DNA of 64,000 bases, taken from positions 2,418,001-2,482,000 of the forward strand of contig NZ_CP019914.1 in NCBI RefSeq assembly GCF_002214805.1, in the 5' to 3' direction. The notes under the pieces were generated by a model. It was given only the letters and a program-made list of their open reading frames with translations, ran no database searches and was not told the DNA's origin. This document shows, one piece after another, positions 26,888-36,142 of the stretch. The DNA comes from Brachyspira hampsonii (lineage in GTDB: Bacteria; Spirochaetota; Brachyspiria; Brachyspirales; Brachyspiraceae). Within the stretch, counting starts at the first letter, position 1, and each line of letters starts with the position of its first letter. Position numbers and translations under genes: made by a program.

Positions 26888-27838
26888 TTATTTTACTACT
26901 TCTTTTATAATTCTATGGAAATTTTTATATTCTATTTTCTCTATTTCTTCATCATTAAATCCGGCTTCTTTTAATTTTATTATAATATCATAAGACTTTG
27001 ATGCATTTTCTAAACCTTTTATATAAGGGGCATCTTCATCTTCAAAATATTCATTATAGTCAAAACCAAGCCCTATATGATCTATTCCTATTTTATCAGC
27101 TATATATTTTATATGGTCTATGCCTCTGTCTATATTCTGTTTTTCTTTGTTTTCATCAATGAAGCCTTTATAAGAATTAAATCCTATAACGCCATTAACA
27201 TCTCTTATTGCTTTTAATTGTTCATCTGTAAGATTTCTCATACTATTGCATAATGCTCTGGAATTAGAATGTGAGGCTATAACAGGACATGAAGTAATAT
27301 CCATAACATCAAAGAAAGATTTATCATTTAAATGCGATACATCAACTATCATACCTATATCCTGCATTTTTTTTACAGCCTTTTTTCCTAATTCAGTTAA
27401 TCCTCTTGATGAATTTCCTCTCACTCCCGCAGCTAATTTATTTTCTTCATTCCAAGTAAGACTAGCATGTCTTGCCCCATACTCATAAAACTCGTCTATC
27501 AAATCAATATTATCATCTATGGATATAAGTCCTTCAAATCCTATAAATATATATAATTTATTTTCTTTTTGTGCATTAATAATATCATTATAATTCTTTG
27601 CTATTAATATAATATCATTTATATATTCAAGTTCTTTATTTATAGAATACTGAATTTCTCTTACTCTTTCTAATGCTCTATGATAATTTTTCGGCTCAGT
27701 CCATATTACAAATATAGATCCTCCTATTTTACCTTTTATCATATTATCATAATGATGCTTTTTTATAATATTGTTTTCACCTTTGAAAGTTTTTACAGCA
27801 ACATCAGTCCATATATCAGAATGAGCATCGAAAATCAT
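26888..27838 (-). CDS. membrane dipeptidase family (M19) dipeptidase
   Basis: 316 residues. The metal-binding opening is MIFDAHSDIWTDV (HxD). Further ligands are FIGFEGL (Glu), VDVSHLNDKSFFDVM and PVIASHSNSRALCNSMRNLTDEQ (two His), then HIGLGFDYNEYFED (Asp). These are the M19 renal-dipeptidase motifs, a dinuclear zinc enzyme that hydrolyses dipeptides including some with D-residues. No signal peptide, so cytoplasmic. It follows the ECF S component gene by 26 bases, suggesting that the pair takes up and processes one small molecule, but the substrate is unknown. Confidence 0.88.
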   Translation of the reverse strand: MIFDAHSDIWTDVAVKTFKGENNIIKKHHYDNMIKGKIGGSIFVIWTEPKNYHRALERVREIQYSINKELEYINDIILIAKNYNDIINAQKENKLYIFIGFEGLISIDDNIDLIDEFYEYGARHASLTWNEENKLAAGVRGNSSRGLTELGKKAVKKMQDIGMIVDVSHLNDKSFFDVMDITSCPVIASHSNSRALCNSMRNLTDEQLKAIRDVNGVIGFNSYKGFIDENKEKQNIDRGIDHIKYIADKIGIDHIGLGFDYNEYFEDEDAPYIKGLENASKSYDIIIKLKEAGFNDEEIEKIEYKNFHRIIKEVVK

Positions 27839-27864
27839 ATTTATTTGCCTCTTGTTTATATCAG

Positions 27865-28455
27865 TTAATTTTTATCATTATTATTTGAAGTATTTGGATT
27901 ATTTATACAGTCATTTTTTTGAAACAAAATTATTTTTTTTATTGCTATGTATACAATAATGCATGATAATACTTTATCAAATATATTCGTTAATAATCTA
28001 ATTATAAAAGATGCATGAAAAAGATCTACGCCGTTTTCATTTAAAATTTTTATAAAGCTGTCTATTTTTGCACCTGTGAATCCGTCAGATAATATTATAG
28101 ATATTGGGGTTCCTATTAAAGGTGATATTATTCCAATTATAATTCCTGATATAATAGCTGGTATAATATTAAATTTAATTTTTTTTGCTATAAGCCCAAT
28201 TATTATCCCTATTAATGCATTTATTACTGCAAAATTTAAATGCGAATAGTTTATAAATAACGATATTATAATATTTGTTAATATACCTACAATAGCACCG
28301 TAAATAGGTCCAAGCAAAACAGCGGATAAAATAGTGCCTACAGAATCTAAAAATAAAAATGGTATTTTAAATAATAATACTATAAATGTTAAAGCAAAAT
28401 TAATTACTATTCCTATAAATACTATTAATATATTGTATTTTAAATCATTATTCAT
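27865..28455 (-). CDS. ECF transporter S component (substrate-binding membrane subunit)
   Basis: 196 residues with six hydrophobic segments. LFLDSVGTILSAVLLGPIYGAIVGILTNIIISLF is the usual helix 2-3 motif of energy-coupling-factor S components. The C-terminus is a polar Asn-rich tail. Such a protein binds one vitamin-like or small substrate and docks onto a shared EcfAAT motor, which is not in this window. The co-directional M19 dipeptidase 26 bases downstream is the only clue to substrate. Its 5' region (28456-28640) contains no riboswitch I can name. Confidence 0.8.
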   Translation of the reverse strand: MNNDLKYNILIVFIGIVINFALTFIVLLFKIPFLFLDSVGTILSAVLLGPIYGAIVGILTNIIISLFINYSHLNFAVINALIGIIIGLIAKKIKFNIIPAIISGIIIGIISPLIGTPISIILSDGFTGAKIDSFIKILNENGVDLFHASFIIRLLTNIFDKVLSCIIVYIAIKKIILFQKNDCINNPNTSNNNDKN

Positions 28456-28642
28456 TTTTCTTTTTCCAAATAATTCCGTAAAATATAATTTATTTAAGTA
28501 ATATATTTTTAAAGTATTAAACTAGTTTTTATCGCAGTAATATTAGCGTCCTTATACTTAAATATTATAAAAGCACTAAAGATAAAACTTTATATAATTA
28601 TTATACTGAAATAAAATTTATTTTCAATATTATTTTCTATAT

Positions 28643-28681
28643 AAAAAAACTCCTAGTAAATATATTTTATTTACTAGGAGT
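28643..28681 (-). terminator. rho-independent terminator after nox
   Basis: A perfect 13-bp stem (ACTCCTAGTAAAT / ATTTACTAGGAGT) with a 7-base loop followed by TTTTTTAT on the minus strand. Confidence 0.93.
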
Positions 28682-28707
28682 TAATTTACTGATTTAATTA
28701 CTATTTA

Positions 28708-30066
28708 TTATTTAGCAGTATAAGCAACCATAGTCATCCAAGATAATGGTTTGTTGTAATGAGGCAAGAAGAAGAAGTCAGATAAAGCGAATTCCTGAAC
28801 AGTCATACCTCTTTGTATAGCTAAAGAGAATGCATGAATAGCTTCAGCATGATTATGTTCAGAAGCAATTTGTGCACCTAATAAACGGCCTGTATCTTCT
28901 TCATAAACGATTTTTACTAATACATCTTCGTTGCCAGGCATAAATTCAGGTCTTTCAGAATCTTTGAAGAAATTAGATTTTGCTTTTAATCCTTTTTTCT
29001 TAGCAGTTTCTTCAGACCATCCAGTAGAAGCCATATTATATCCGAATACGCATATAGCATTAGAACCTTGAGTACCGCAGTATTCAACATGTTTTCCTAA
29101 AGCATTATTAGCAGCAACAATACCCATTCTTACAGCATTAGTAGCTAAAGCAATATATTCTTGTTTTTCAGAAGCTCTAGAATATACAGTAGCACAGTCT
29201 CCTATAGCATAAACATCAGGATCTTTACTGCTTTTCATAGTAGTGTCTACTACAATAGCACCATTAGGTAAAGTTTCTAAATAGTCTTTATAAAGGTCGC
29301 TATTAGGTCTGAAACCAACAGACATAACTACCATATCTACATCATAAGAACCTTTATCAGTAACAACTTTTTTAACTCTGTCATCACCTTCGAACTTTTT
29401 AACAGTTTCGCCTAAATGCATTTCTATTCCAGCTTCTTTGATTCTTTTTTCAGCTTCATCAGTGATTTCTTTATCAAAATAGTTAGCCATAACTCTAGGC
29501 ATAGCTTCCATTAAGATAACTTCTTTACCATGATTTTTGAATGCTTCTATAAGCTCAACACCTATATAACCAGCACCAACAACCATAACCCTTTTTACAT
29601 CAGGTTTAGCTATTTCATTAATAATATCCTGTCCTTGTTGGAACAATTTAGCAAAGAAAATACCTTTTTTAAGACCATATTCAGTACCTTCCTGTTTTAA
29701 TCCTTCTATAGGAGGAGTTACAGGCCAAGAACCAGTAGCAAGTATAAGTTTGTCGTAATTATCTTCAAACTCTTTTCCTGTTTTTAGTTCTTTTACATGT
29801 AATTTTTTGTTAGCCCAGTCTATTTTTGTTACTTCATGTCCCATATAAACATCAATACCTTCGCCTTTTAGACTTTCAGGACTAGCATAGAATAGACCCT
29901 TAGGATCTTTAACTACTCCTCCAACCCAAAGTGCTATACCGCAGGCTAAGAAAGATATATTATCGTTTCTATCGTAAGTAACTACTTTACAATTAGGATC
30001 TGTAGCTTTCAAAGTTTTTGCTGCCCAAGTACCAGCATGGTTACATCCTATTACAATAACTTTCAT
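28708..30066 (-). CDS. nox: NADH oxidase, H2O-forming, FAD-dependent
   Basis: 452 residues. The FAD fold begins MKVIVIGCNHAGTWAAKTL. The redox Cys42 lies in NISFLACGIALW. The NADH fold is RVMVVGAGYIGVELIEAF near residue 160, and the second FAD motif is VYAIGDCATV near 275. The C-terminal dimerisation domain ends MTVQEFALSDFFFLPHYNKP. Single-Cys enzymes of this type reduce O2 to water and protect anaerobes from oxygen while regenerating NAD+. In Brachyspira the gene is the standard diagnostic marker. It is monocistronic, with its own promoter (30116-30144), ribosome site AAGGGG and terminator. Confidence 0.95.
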   Translation of the reverse strand: MKVIVIGCNHAGTWAAKTLKATDPNCKVVTYDRNDNISFLACGIALWVGGVVKDPKGLFYASPESLKGEGIDVYMGHEVTKIDWANKKLHVKELKTGKEFEDNYDKLILATGSWPVTPPIEGLKQEGTEYGLKKGIFFAKLFQQGQDIINEIAKPDVKRVMVVGAGYIGVELIEAFKNHGKEVILMEAMPRVMANYFDKEITDEAEKRIKEAGIEMHLGETVKKFEGDDRVKKVVTDKGSYDVDMVVMSVGFRPNSDLYKDYLETLPNGAIVVDTTMKSSKDPDVYAIGDCATVYSRASEKQEYIALATNAVRMGIVAANNALGKHVEYCGTQGSNAICVFGYNMASTGWSEETAKKKGLKAKSNFFKDSERPEFMPGNEDVLVKIVYEEDTGRLLGAQIASEHNHAEAIHAFSLAIQRGMTVQEFALSDFFFLPHYNKPLSWMTMVAYTAK

Positions 30067-30115
30067 AATAATTTAACCCCTTATTAAAAATAAATTGAAT
30101 ATAAAATTGGTGTTT

Positions 30116-30144
30116 ATTATAGTACAAAAAAAATACTTAGTCAA
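30116..30144 (-). promoter_or_regulatory. promoter of nox
   Basis: On the minus strand TTGACT, a 17-base spacer and TATAAT, about 50 bases before the ATG. The remainder of the 434-base gap between nox and mtnK is AT-rich with only the mtnK promoter recognisable. Confidence 0.75.
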
Positions 30145-30441
30145 GTTATATTATATTTATATTAGTAAATTTTAAGAATTTTAGTATGTTTTTTATGTAA
30201 TAATTTCACTAATTAGGGAAAATGATTATAAATAAAATGTTTATTGTTTTTTATTATACTTATGCATCAAAATTTGTATGTAAAATTTTTATGATAAAAG
30301 TATAATAATTTTACAAAAATATTAAAATTATAAAAAATAGCTTTAATAATACTATAATGTTTATATAAATAGTAGTTTAAAATAAAGCAAATTATGTGAT
30401 ATATAATAATAATAATATAAAAATATTATTGTTATAATGTA

Positions 30442-30469
30442 TTGATATTTATACTTTTTATGCTATATT
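30442..30469 (+). promoter_or_regulatory. promoter of mtnK-mtnA
   Basis: TTGATA, 16-base spacer, TATATT, about 30 bases before the ATG at 30501. No SAM riboswitch or other known leader motif is seen. Confidence 0.5.
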
Positions 30470-30500
30470 ATTAAAAAATTGAAATTATAGGTTTAATATT

Positions 30501-31715
30501 ATGACAAATTTTAATGAGTATTTTTTGATGGAAGAGAAAGATGTTTTGCTTTATGTAAAAAATAAATTAAAATATTTTTCTCAAGATGATAATATAATTT
30601 GTAAAGAAATAGGCGACGGTAATATTAATTATGTATATAGAATAAGTAATGGTAAGGATTCAATAATACTTAAACAGGCAGGCGTACATACTAGAAGCAA
30701 TTCATCAGGAAGAATACTTGATATTAACAGAAATTCAAGAGAGGCTGATATTTTATCTTTTTACGGCAGCATACTTCCTGATTTAGCCCCTAAAATCATT
30801 TCTATAGATAGAGTTATGAATTTATTTGTAATGGAAGATTTAAAATCTTTTCTTGTACTTAGAGATGCTTTAATGAAAGGACATATATATCATCATTTAC
30901 AAGAACAGATAACAGATTTTTTAGTTGAAACAACATTGTCTACAGCTGATTTTTTTATGGACCCATTTACCAAAAAAGAAAATGTTATAAAATATACTAA
31001 TAAAGAACTTTGTAAGATAAGTGAAGAATTAGTATTCAGAGAACCATTTTTTAATGTTCTTAAAGAAAATGTTTTTTCTGAATCATTAAATAAATTTGTA
31101 GAGGATAATCTTTATAACAATAAGCAGCTGCAATTAGAAGCGGCAAAATTAAAGTATGAATTTATGAATAATCCTCAGGCTTTAATACATGGAGATTTAC
31201 ATACAGGCTCTATATTTGTTAATGAAGATTATATAAAGGTAATGGACTGCGAATTTGCCTTTTATGGTCCTATAGGCTATGATTTAGGTACTATTATAGC
31301 TAATTTTATATTTTCTTATGTTTATCATTTATATGTTACTAAAGATAAAAATTATACATCATTTCTTTTCAATGTTATTGATAATACTCTAAAACTTTTT
31401 AAAAATAAGTTCATTAGTAAATTCTTGAATGAAAGTACTGATATATCAGCACAAAATGATTATTTTGTAGAATATTATCTTCTTGAGGTATTGAAAACAG
31501 GGTTTGGTATATGCGGGCTTGAATTATTGAGAAGAACTACAGGATGTGCCAGAGTAAAAGAAATAGAGTCCGTTTCTGATGATGATATAAGAAGAGATAT
31601 AGAGTACACTCTTTTAAATATAGGTATTGAGTGCTTATCATATAGAGACAGACTTTCTGAAGAAGAAAAGTTTATGAAATTTGTAGATAATGTAATTGAT
31701 AATATAAATTTATAA
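30501..31715 (+). CDS. mtnK: 5-methylthioribose kinase
   Basis: 404 residues, full length. The N-lobe has EIGDGNINYVYRIS and SIILKQAG; the catalytic loop is ALIHGDLHTGSIFV near residue 230, with the metal-binding CEFAFYGPIGYDLG following. These are the MtnK/aminoglycoside-kinase-fold motifs, with the DCEF...GPxGYD form specific to MtnK. It phosphorylates 5-methylthioribose, the product of methylthioadenosine nucleosidase, in methionine salvage. mtnA lies 39 bases downstream; later salvage genes (mtnB, C, D) are not in the window. Confidence 0.92.
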   Translation: MTNFNEYFLMEEKDVLLYVKNKLKYFSQDDNIICKEIGDGNINYVYRISNGKDSIILKQAGVHTRSNSSGRILDINRNSREADILSFYGSILPDLAPKIISIDRVMNLFVMEDLKSFLVLRDALMKGHIYHHLQEQITDFLVETTLSTADFFMDPFTKKENVIKYTNKELCKISEELVFREPFFNVLKENVFSESLNKFVEDNLYNNKQLQLEAAKLKYEFMNNPQALIHGDLHTGSIFVNEDYIKVMDCEFAFYGPIGYDLGTIIANFIFSYVYHLYVTKDKNYTSFLFNVIDNTLKLFKNKFISKFLNESTDISAQNDYFVEYYLLEVLKTGFGICGLELLRRTTGCARVKEIESVSDDDIRRDIEYTLLNIGIECLSYRDRLSEEEKFMKFVDNVIDNINL

Positions 31716-31754
31716 TTTTTAAATTTGTGTTTTTAATAATTTTTGGAGTTTTTT

Positions 31755-32810
31755 ATGATTAATAGAATAGATAAAGAATTAGCTTTTATGCTTCAGTTTG
31801 AAAATATAGCTTGGTATGATGACGGATGCGTTAAAATATTAGATAGGAGAGTTTATCCTAATAAAGTTAATTTTGTTGAATGTAAAACTCATAAAGAAGT
31901 TTCAAAAGCCATAGCAGATATGGTAACACAAAGTGCCGGTCCTTATTTGGCTGTTGCTATGGGAATGGCATTGGCCGGATATGAATCAAAACATTTAGAA
32001 GGTAATGACAGAATAGATTTTCTAACTTATGCCTGCAATACTTTGGCTAATTCAAGACCTACAACAAGTGCCAGAATGATGTCTATAACAAAATCATGTT
32101 TAGAAGCTGGTACTGAGGCTATAAAATCAGGCAAAGACCCAATAGAAGCTATGTTTAATAGGGGAATAGAACTTTCTACAAAAAGATATTCCAAAATAAA
32201 AAAAATAGCAGAGAATCTTGTTTCAATGTTTCCGGATAAAGGTAGTATACTTACTCAATGTTTCGGTGAGTCTATAGTAGGTTTTATGATACAGGAGTTT
32301 CAGAAAAAAAATAAAGATATAAAGGTTGTGTGTGCTGAAACTAGACCTTATTTTCAAGGTGCTAGGCTTACAGCAACGGTTGCTTATGATCAGGGTGCTG
32401 ATGTTACAGTTATTACTGATAATATGGTGGCATACACTATGCAGGAGAAAAAAATTGATGTATTTACTTCAGCTGCTGATTTAATATGTTTGAATGGGGC
32501 AGTTGTAAATAAAATAGGAACCTTCCAAATTGCAATAGTAGCAAAATATTTAGGTATTCCTTATTTTGTAACAGGAGCTCCGGATAAAGGATATCATGGA
32601 CTTGAAGATGTGCATTTTGAGTTTAGAGATGAAAAACTTGTAACTGAGGCTATGGGTGTAAAGACATCTAAAGAAGGAGTAAAAGGTTTTTATCCGGCAT
32701 TCGATTATACTCCGCCGCATTTAGTCAGTGCTGTTGTAACAGATTTAGGTATTTACAGTCCTTATGATGTATTTAAATATTATATAGGCAATGATGAAGG
32801 TGAATATTAA
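31755..32810 (+). CDS. mtnA: S-methyl-5-thioribose-1-phosphate isomerase
   Basis: 351 residues from the ATG at 31755 with GGAG 7 bases upstream (a TTG four codons earlier coincides with the ribosome site). Recognisable motifs are FLTYACNTLANSRPTTSARM, the active-site ILTQCFGES (Cys), CAETRPYFQGARLTA and VTVITDNMVAYTM. It converts 5-methylthioribose-1-phosphate into the ribulose form after MtnK. It overlaps the 3' end of the convergent HD-GYP-like gene by 4 bases. Confidence 0.92.
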   Translation: MINRIDKELAFMLQFENIAWYDDGCVKILDRRVYPNKVNFVECKTHKEVSKAIADMVTQSAGPYLAVAMGMALAGYESKHLEGNDRIDFLTYACNTLANSRPTTSARMMSITKSCLEAGTEAIKSGKDPIEAMFNRGIELSTKRYSKIKKIAENLVSMFPDKGSILTQCFGESIVGFMIQEFQKKNKDIKVVCAETRPYFQGARLTATVAYDQGADVTVITDNMVAYTMQEKKIDVFTSAADLICLNGAVVNKIGTFQIAIVAKYLGIPYFVTGAPDKGYHGLEDVHFEFRDEKLVTEAMGVKTSKEGVKGFYPAFDYTPPHLVSAVVTDLGIYSPYDVFKYYIGNDEGEY

Positions 32811-34264
32811 TAATTTTCCTTTAGCGGATTTTTTATATTTTCTTTTTTTATGTCTATTAAAAAATCTATAAACAATTCAAATAATATAGGATCCAATTTT
32901 GTTTCTTTAACTATATAATTATCATATATTAATTTTACAGCATCTTCAGCACTCATGTCTTTTCTGTTATAATTTTTTTGAGGCATTACAGTTGTGTCAA
33001 ATAAATCTATTATTTCTAATACTTTAGCAGGGAAAAATGCTAGGCTTTGAAGTGTTTGAATATCATCAACATCATCTGATATAAGAGAAGAAGGATTTAA
33101 AGATTTATTTTCATTGAATTGTTTATTTATTATTTTTATTACATCATTTCCATAACCGTAGTATTCATGATGCATTCCTACAATCAATGATATATTATCA
33201 TTATAATTTCTGAAAAGTTTTAAGAATTGGTAACCTTTAATAGCATGTGAAGTTGATTCTTTAGCATACTCTTTTGATTTATTAATATTTAAATAGTCTA
33301 ATTCTTTTACTTTAACAACATCATGCCAAAATGCTCCGGCAGCAAATGATGCTATATTTTCTATTGATATTTTTTTAAGTCCGTTTTTAAATACATCATT
33401 GAATTTAATATTAGTTTTATCTATATTATATTTTTTGAAAACATTTTCATAAAAGCTTTTAAATTTTTTATTAAAATTTATAATAGTTCTTAGATTTAAC
33501 TGGTTATCTATTTGATCATTGTAATAAAGCATAAATTCTATAAATATAATAAAAACTCTATTTCCATGTCCTATAACATTTCTGCAGTCAAAATTGTCTA
33601 ATCCGTAAAATAAACTTATATTAGGGTATATTTTTTCTACTAACTTGGTGATTGACAATATCAAGTCATTTGTTACTATTTGTGTATCATAATATTCTAA
33701 ATCATCAAAATATATTTGATTCATTTTGTCTTTAGAAGCATTTACTAAATGAATTAAATTAATTCTTTCTATAAACGCAAGTCTGGTTATTATATCTAAT
33801 ATATATTTTATAGCATCAGCATACAAGCCCTCATTATAGTATTGATTTAATATGTCAATATAGTTTTTTATAGATATGAATCTTTCTTTAGGGCTTTCCT
33901 CTAATATCATCTCTAACATTTTATATTCGAAAATTTTTGTATTTTCAGAATCCGGCATACAGTCTTTATATACTTTAATGAACTGATTAATGTTTTCAAT
34001 ATGTTTGTATTCGTTTTTTTCATTTTTTTCAATTACTAAATCTATAATTGATTTTGAATTTTTGGGTATATAGAAATTATCAAATATATCACTGTTTATA
34101 GCATTTTTGTCGAAAAGGATATTTATTTTATAATTAGGTATTGATAAATATAAATTATCATTGCTTGTACATATAATTTCTGGAGAATTAAATTTAATAT
34201 TGTCTATATTATCTTTTATAAAGTTTATATCTATTGCTGTATATTTATCTAAATCAATATCCAT
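32807..34264 (-). CDS. HD-GYP-like metal-dependent phosphohydrolase with degenerate GYP
   Basis: 485 residues. The N-terminal 180 residues resemble no domain I know. From about residue 225 an HD domain reads HGNRVFIIFIEFML, then AGAFWHDVVKVKEL (HD plus Lys, as in HDxxK), SHAIKGYQFL, GMHHEYYGYGND in place of HHExxDGxGYP, and EIIDLFDTTVMPQKNYNRKDMSAEDAVKLI, the usual HD-GYP tail. The metal His/Asp residues appear kept; the GYP loop is shortened. A cyclic-di-GMP phosphodiesterase role is likely but not certain. No membrane segment. It is convergent with mtnA. Confidence 0.7.
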   Translation of the reverse strand: MDIDLDKYTAIDINFIKDNIDNIKFNSPEIICTSNDNLYLSIPNYKINILFDKNAINSDIFDNFYIPKNSKSIIDLVIEKNEKNEYKHIENINQFIKVYKDCMPDSENTKIFEYKMLEMILEESPKERFISIKNYIDILNQYYNEGLYADAIKYILDIITRLAFIERINLIHLVNASKDKMNQIYFDDLEYYDTQIVTNDLILSITKLVEKIYPNISLFYGLDNFDCRNVIGHGNRVFIIFIEFMLYYNDQIDNQLNLRTIINFNKKFKSFYENVFKKYNIDKTNIKFNDVFKNGLKKISIENIASFAAGAFWHDVVKVKELDYLNINKSKEYAKESTSHAIKGYQFLKLFRNYNDNISLIVGMHHEYYGYGNDVIKIINKQFNENKSLNPSSLISDDVDDIQTLQSLAFFPAKVLEIIDLFDTTVMPQKNYNRKDMSAEDAVKLIYDNYIVKETKLDPILFELFIDFLIDIKKENIKNPLKENY

Positions 34265-34395
34265 ATTCAGCCTTTAAAATTAAATACTGATAATTATTGT
34301 AATGATATACTTTTTTTATTTTTTATCAATAATTTTATATGATTTAATTAATTTTTATTTGTTAAAAAAATAATGTAAAAAATCATTTTAAGGTA

Positions 34396-34423
34396 TTGAC
34401 AATTTTTTTTTATATAGTAGAAT
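34396..34423 (+). promoter_or_regulatory. promoter of tRNA-Gln (and probably prs)
   Basis: TTGACA at 34396-34401, a 16-base spacer and TAGAAT at 34418-34423, about 38 bases upstream of the tRNA. No terminator lies between the tRNA and prs. Confidence 0.65.
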
Positions 34424-34460
34424 ATGAAACTCATAGAACTAAAAGTTCATTTATTAATAC

Positions 34461-34532
34461 TGGGGTGTCGTCAAGCGGTAAGACAATTGGTTTTGGTCCA
34501 ATTATTCGAGGGTTCGAATCCTTCCACCCCAA
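34461..34532 (+). tRNA. tRNA-Gln (TTG anticodon)
   Basis: The 7-bp acceptor stem is TGGGGTG / CACCCCA with U1-A72, as in bacterial tRNA-Gln. The D arm contains AAGCGGTAAG. The anticodon arm is ATTGG-TTTTGGT-CCAAT with TTG at 34-36, and the T arm contains GGTTCGAATCC. CCA is not encoded. The prs ATG lies only 23 bases downstream, so tRNA and prs are probably one transcript that is processed. Confidence 0.97.
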
Positions 34533-34555
34533 CTTTTCTCTTATATGGTACTTAA

Positions 34556-35509
34556 ATGGGAATAACAGACGAAATATTAATATTAAGCGGTACAGCAAAT
34601 CCTCAGTTATCTGAAGATGTTGTTAAGAATCTTGGTCTTAAATTGGGAAATATGGAAATACGCAAATTTGCTGATGGCGAGACTTTTGTTCAGGTAGAAG
34701 AAACTGTTAGGAACAAAGATACTTATGTAATACAGCCTACAGGACGACCTTCCAGCAGTGAAAGTTGGATGGAGCTTTACTGTATTATAGATGCTTTAAA
34801 AAGAGCTAGTGCTAAAAGAATTACCGCAGTTATTCCATATTATGGTTATTCTAGGCAGGATAGAAAGAATGAACCTAGGGTGCCTATAACAGCTAAATTA
34901 GTTGCTAATCTTTTGTCAGAAGCCGGAGCACATAGAGTTTTGGCTTTAGATTTGCATGCAGCTCAGATACAAGGCTTTTTTGATATTCCTGTGGATCATA
35001 TGCTTTCAAAACATGTATTCTTGGATAAAATAAGAAAAGATCTTGATATGTCTAATTCTATTATTGTTTCTCCTGATATAGGAGGCGTAGGAAGGGCTAG
35101 AGCTATAGCTAAACAATTAAATCTTGATATAGCTATCATAGACAAAAGAAGAGACAGAGCCAATGAATGTGAAGTAATGAATATTATAGGCGATGTTAAT
35201 GGCAAAGATGCTATTATTATAGATGATATAATAGATACAGGTGGTACTCTTATAAAAAGTATGCAGGCTTTGAAAAAAGCTGGTATGAGAAAGATATATG
35301 TATTTATAACTCATGCAGTATGTTCCGGTGATGTTTATGAGAGAATTAATGCCAGTGATATAGAAAAGCTTTATATAACAGACAGCTTAAAAGTTATGAA
35401 AGATAGATTAGGCAGTAAAATAGAAGTTCTTTCAGTTGCTCCTGTTATTGCTGATGCTATAAGACATATACATATGGAGCTTTCTATAAGTGTTCTATTT
35501 GATAAGTAA
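34556..35509 (+). CDS. prs: ribose-phosphate pyrophosphokinase
   Basis: 317 residues, the usual length. Motifs are SGTANPQLSEDVVKNLG at the N-terminus, AVIPYYGYSRQDRKNEPR, the catalytic loop VDHMLSKHVF then SPDIGGVGRARAIAKQL, DKRRDRAN, and the PRPP loop DAIIIDDIIDTGGTL. It makes PRPP from ribose-5-phosphate and ATP for nucleotide, His and Trp synthesis. It directly follows tRNA-Gln and leads into rplY and two pth genes. No clear ribosome site precedes the ATG. Confidence 0.95.
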   Translation: MGITDEILILSGTANPQLSEDVVKNLGLKLGNMEIRKFADGETFVQVEETVRNKDTYVIQPTGRPSSSESWMELYCIIDALKRASAKRITAVIPYYGYSRQDRKNEPRVPITAKLVANLLSEAGAHRVLALDLHAAQIQGFFDIPVDHMLSKHVFLDKIRKDLDMSNSIIVSPDIGGVGRARAIAKQLNLDIAIIDKRRDRANECEVMNIIGDVNGKDAIIIDDIIDTGGTLIKSMQALKKAGMRKIYVFITHAVCSGDVYERINASDIEKLYITDSLKVMKDRLGSKIEVLSVAPVIADAIRHIHMELSISVLFDK

Positions 35510-35526
35510 AATTAAAGGAAAGAAAA

Positions 35527-36117
35527 ATGAGTGAGAATTATACTATTAAAGCTTTGCAAAGAGATACTAAATTTAAAAGTGTTGGCCGTAAATTGAGAAA
35601 TGAAGGTTATGCTTTGGCTACTCTTTACGGAAGAGAAAATCAATATTCTATTGCTGTAGAGTTAAAAGAATTTGTTAAAGTTTTTTCTTTAGCAGGTCAG
35701 CATGATATAATCACTTTAGACATACAGAATGATAAAGCAAGAGAAGTATTGGTTAAAGATTATCAAATAGATGGTATCAAAAGAAGTATTAGACATATAG
35801 ATTTTTATGAAATAGATAGAAATAAAAAAATCAAAACTTATGTTCCTATTCACATCGAAGGTACTCCTGAAGGTGTTCGCTTAGGCGGAGGTACTTTAGA
35901 GCAGGTTGAATACGGTTTGAATATTAAAGCTTTTCCGGGTTCTATACCTAGAGAATTGGTTGTTGATGTTAGCGAATTAAAGGTTGGAGACAGTTTGCAT
36001 ATTAGCGATATAAAATTCCCAGAAGGTGTTGATCCTGTTGGTGATGCTTCTAAAGCTATTGTTACTGTTGTTACTACTCAAGATGAAGATGCTAACAAAG
36101 GTGCAGCAGAAGCATAA
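35527..36117 (+). CDS. rplY: large-subunit ribosomal protein L25/Ctc
   Basis: 196 residues with AAAGGA upstream. The N-terminal L25 domain (about 1-95) binds 5S rRNA (LKALQRDTKFKSVGRKLRNEGYALATLYGREN). The C-terminal TL5/Ctc beta domain (about 96-185) contains YVPIHIEGTPEGVRLGGGTLEQV, ending in an acidic, Ala-rich tail. This is the long Ctc form, coupled in many bacteria to prs and pth just as here. Confidence 0.93.
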   Translation: MSENYTIKALQRDTKFKSVGRKLRNEGYALATLYGRENQYSIAVELKEFVKVFSLAGQHDIITLDIQNDKAREVLVKDYQIDGIKRSIRHIDFYEIDRNKKIKTYVPIHIEGTPEGVRLGGGTLEQVEYGLNIKAFPGSIPRELVVDVSELKVGDSLHISDIKFPEGVDPVGDASKAIVTVVTTQDEDANKGAAEA

Positions 36118-36142
36118 AATATAGTTCTAGGGTTACTATTAT

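Noticed and set aside
28456-28640. Possible preQ1 or purine riboswitch upstream of the ECF S component (ATAAAAACTAG and long pairing arms on the minus strand)
   Set aside because: The core stem is only 3 bp, the loop lacks the complement of the A-rich tail, and no conserved aptamer bases align with either class.
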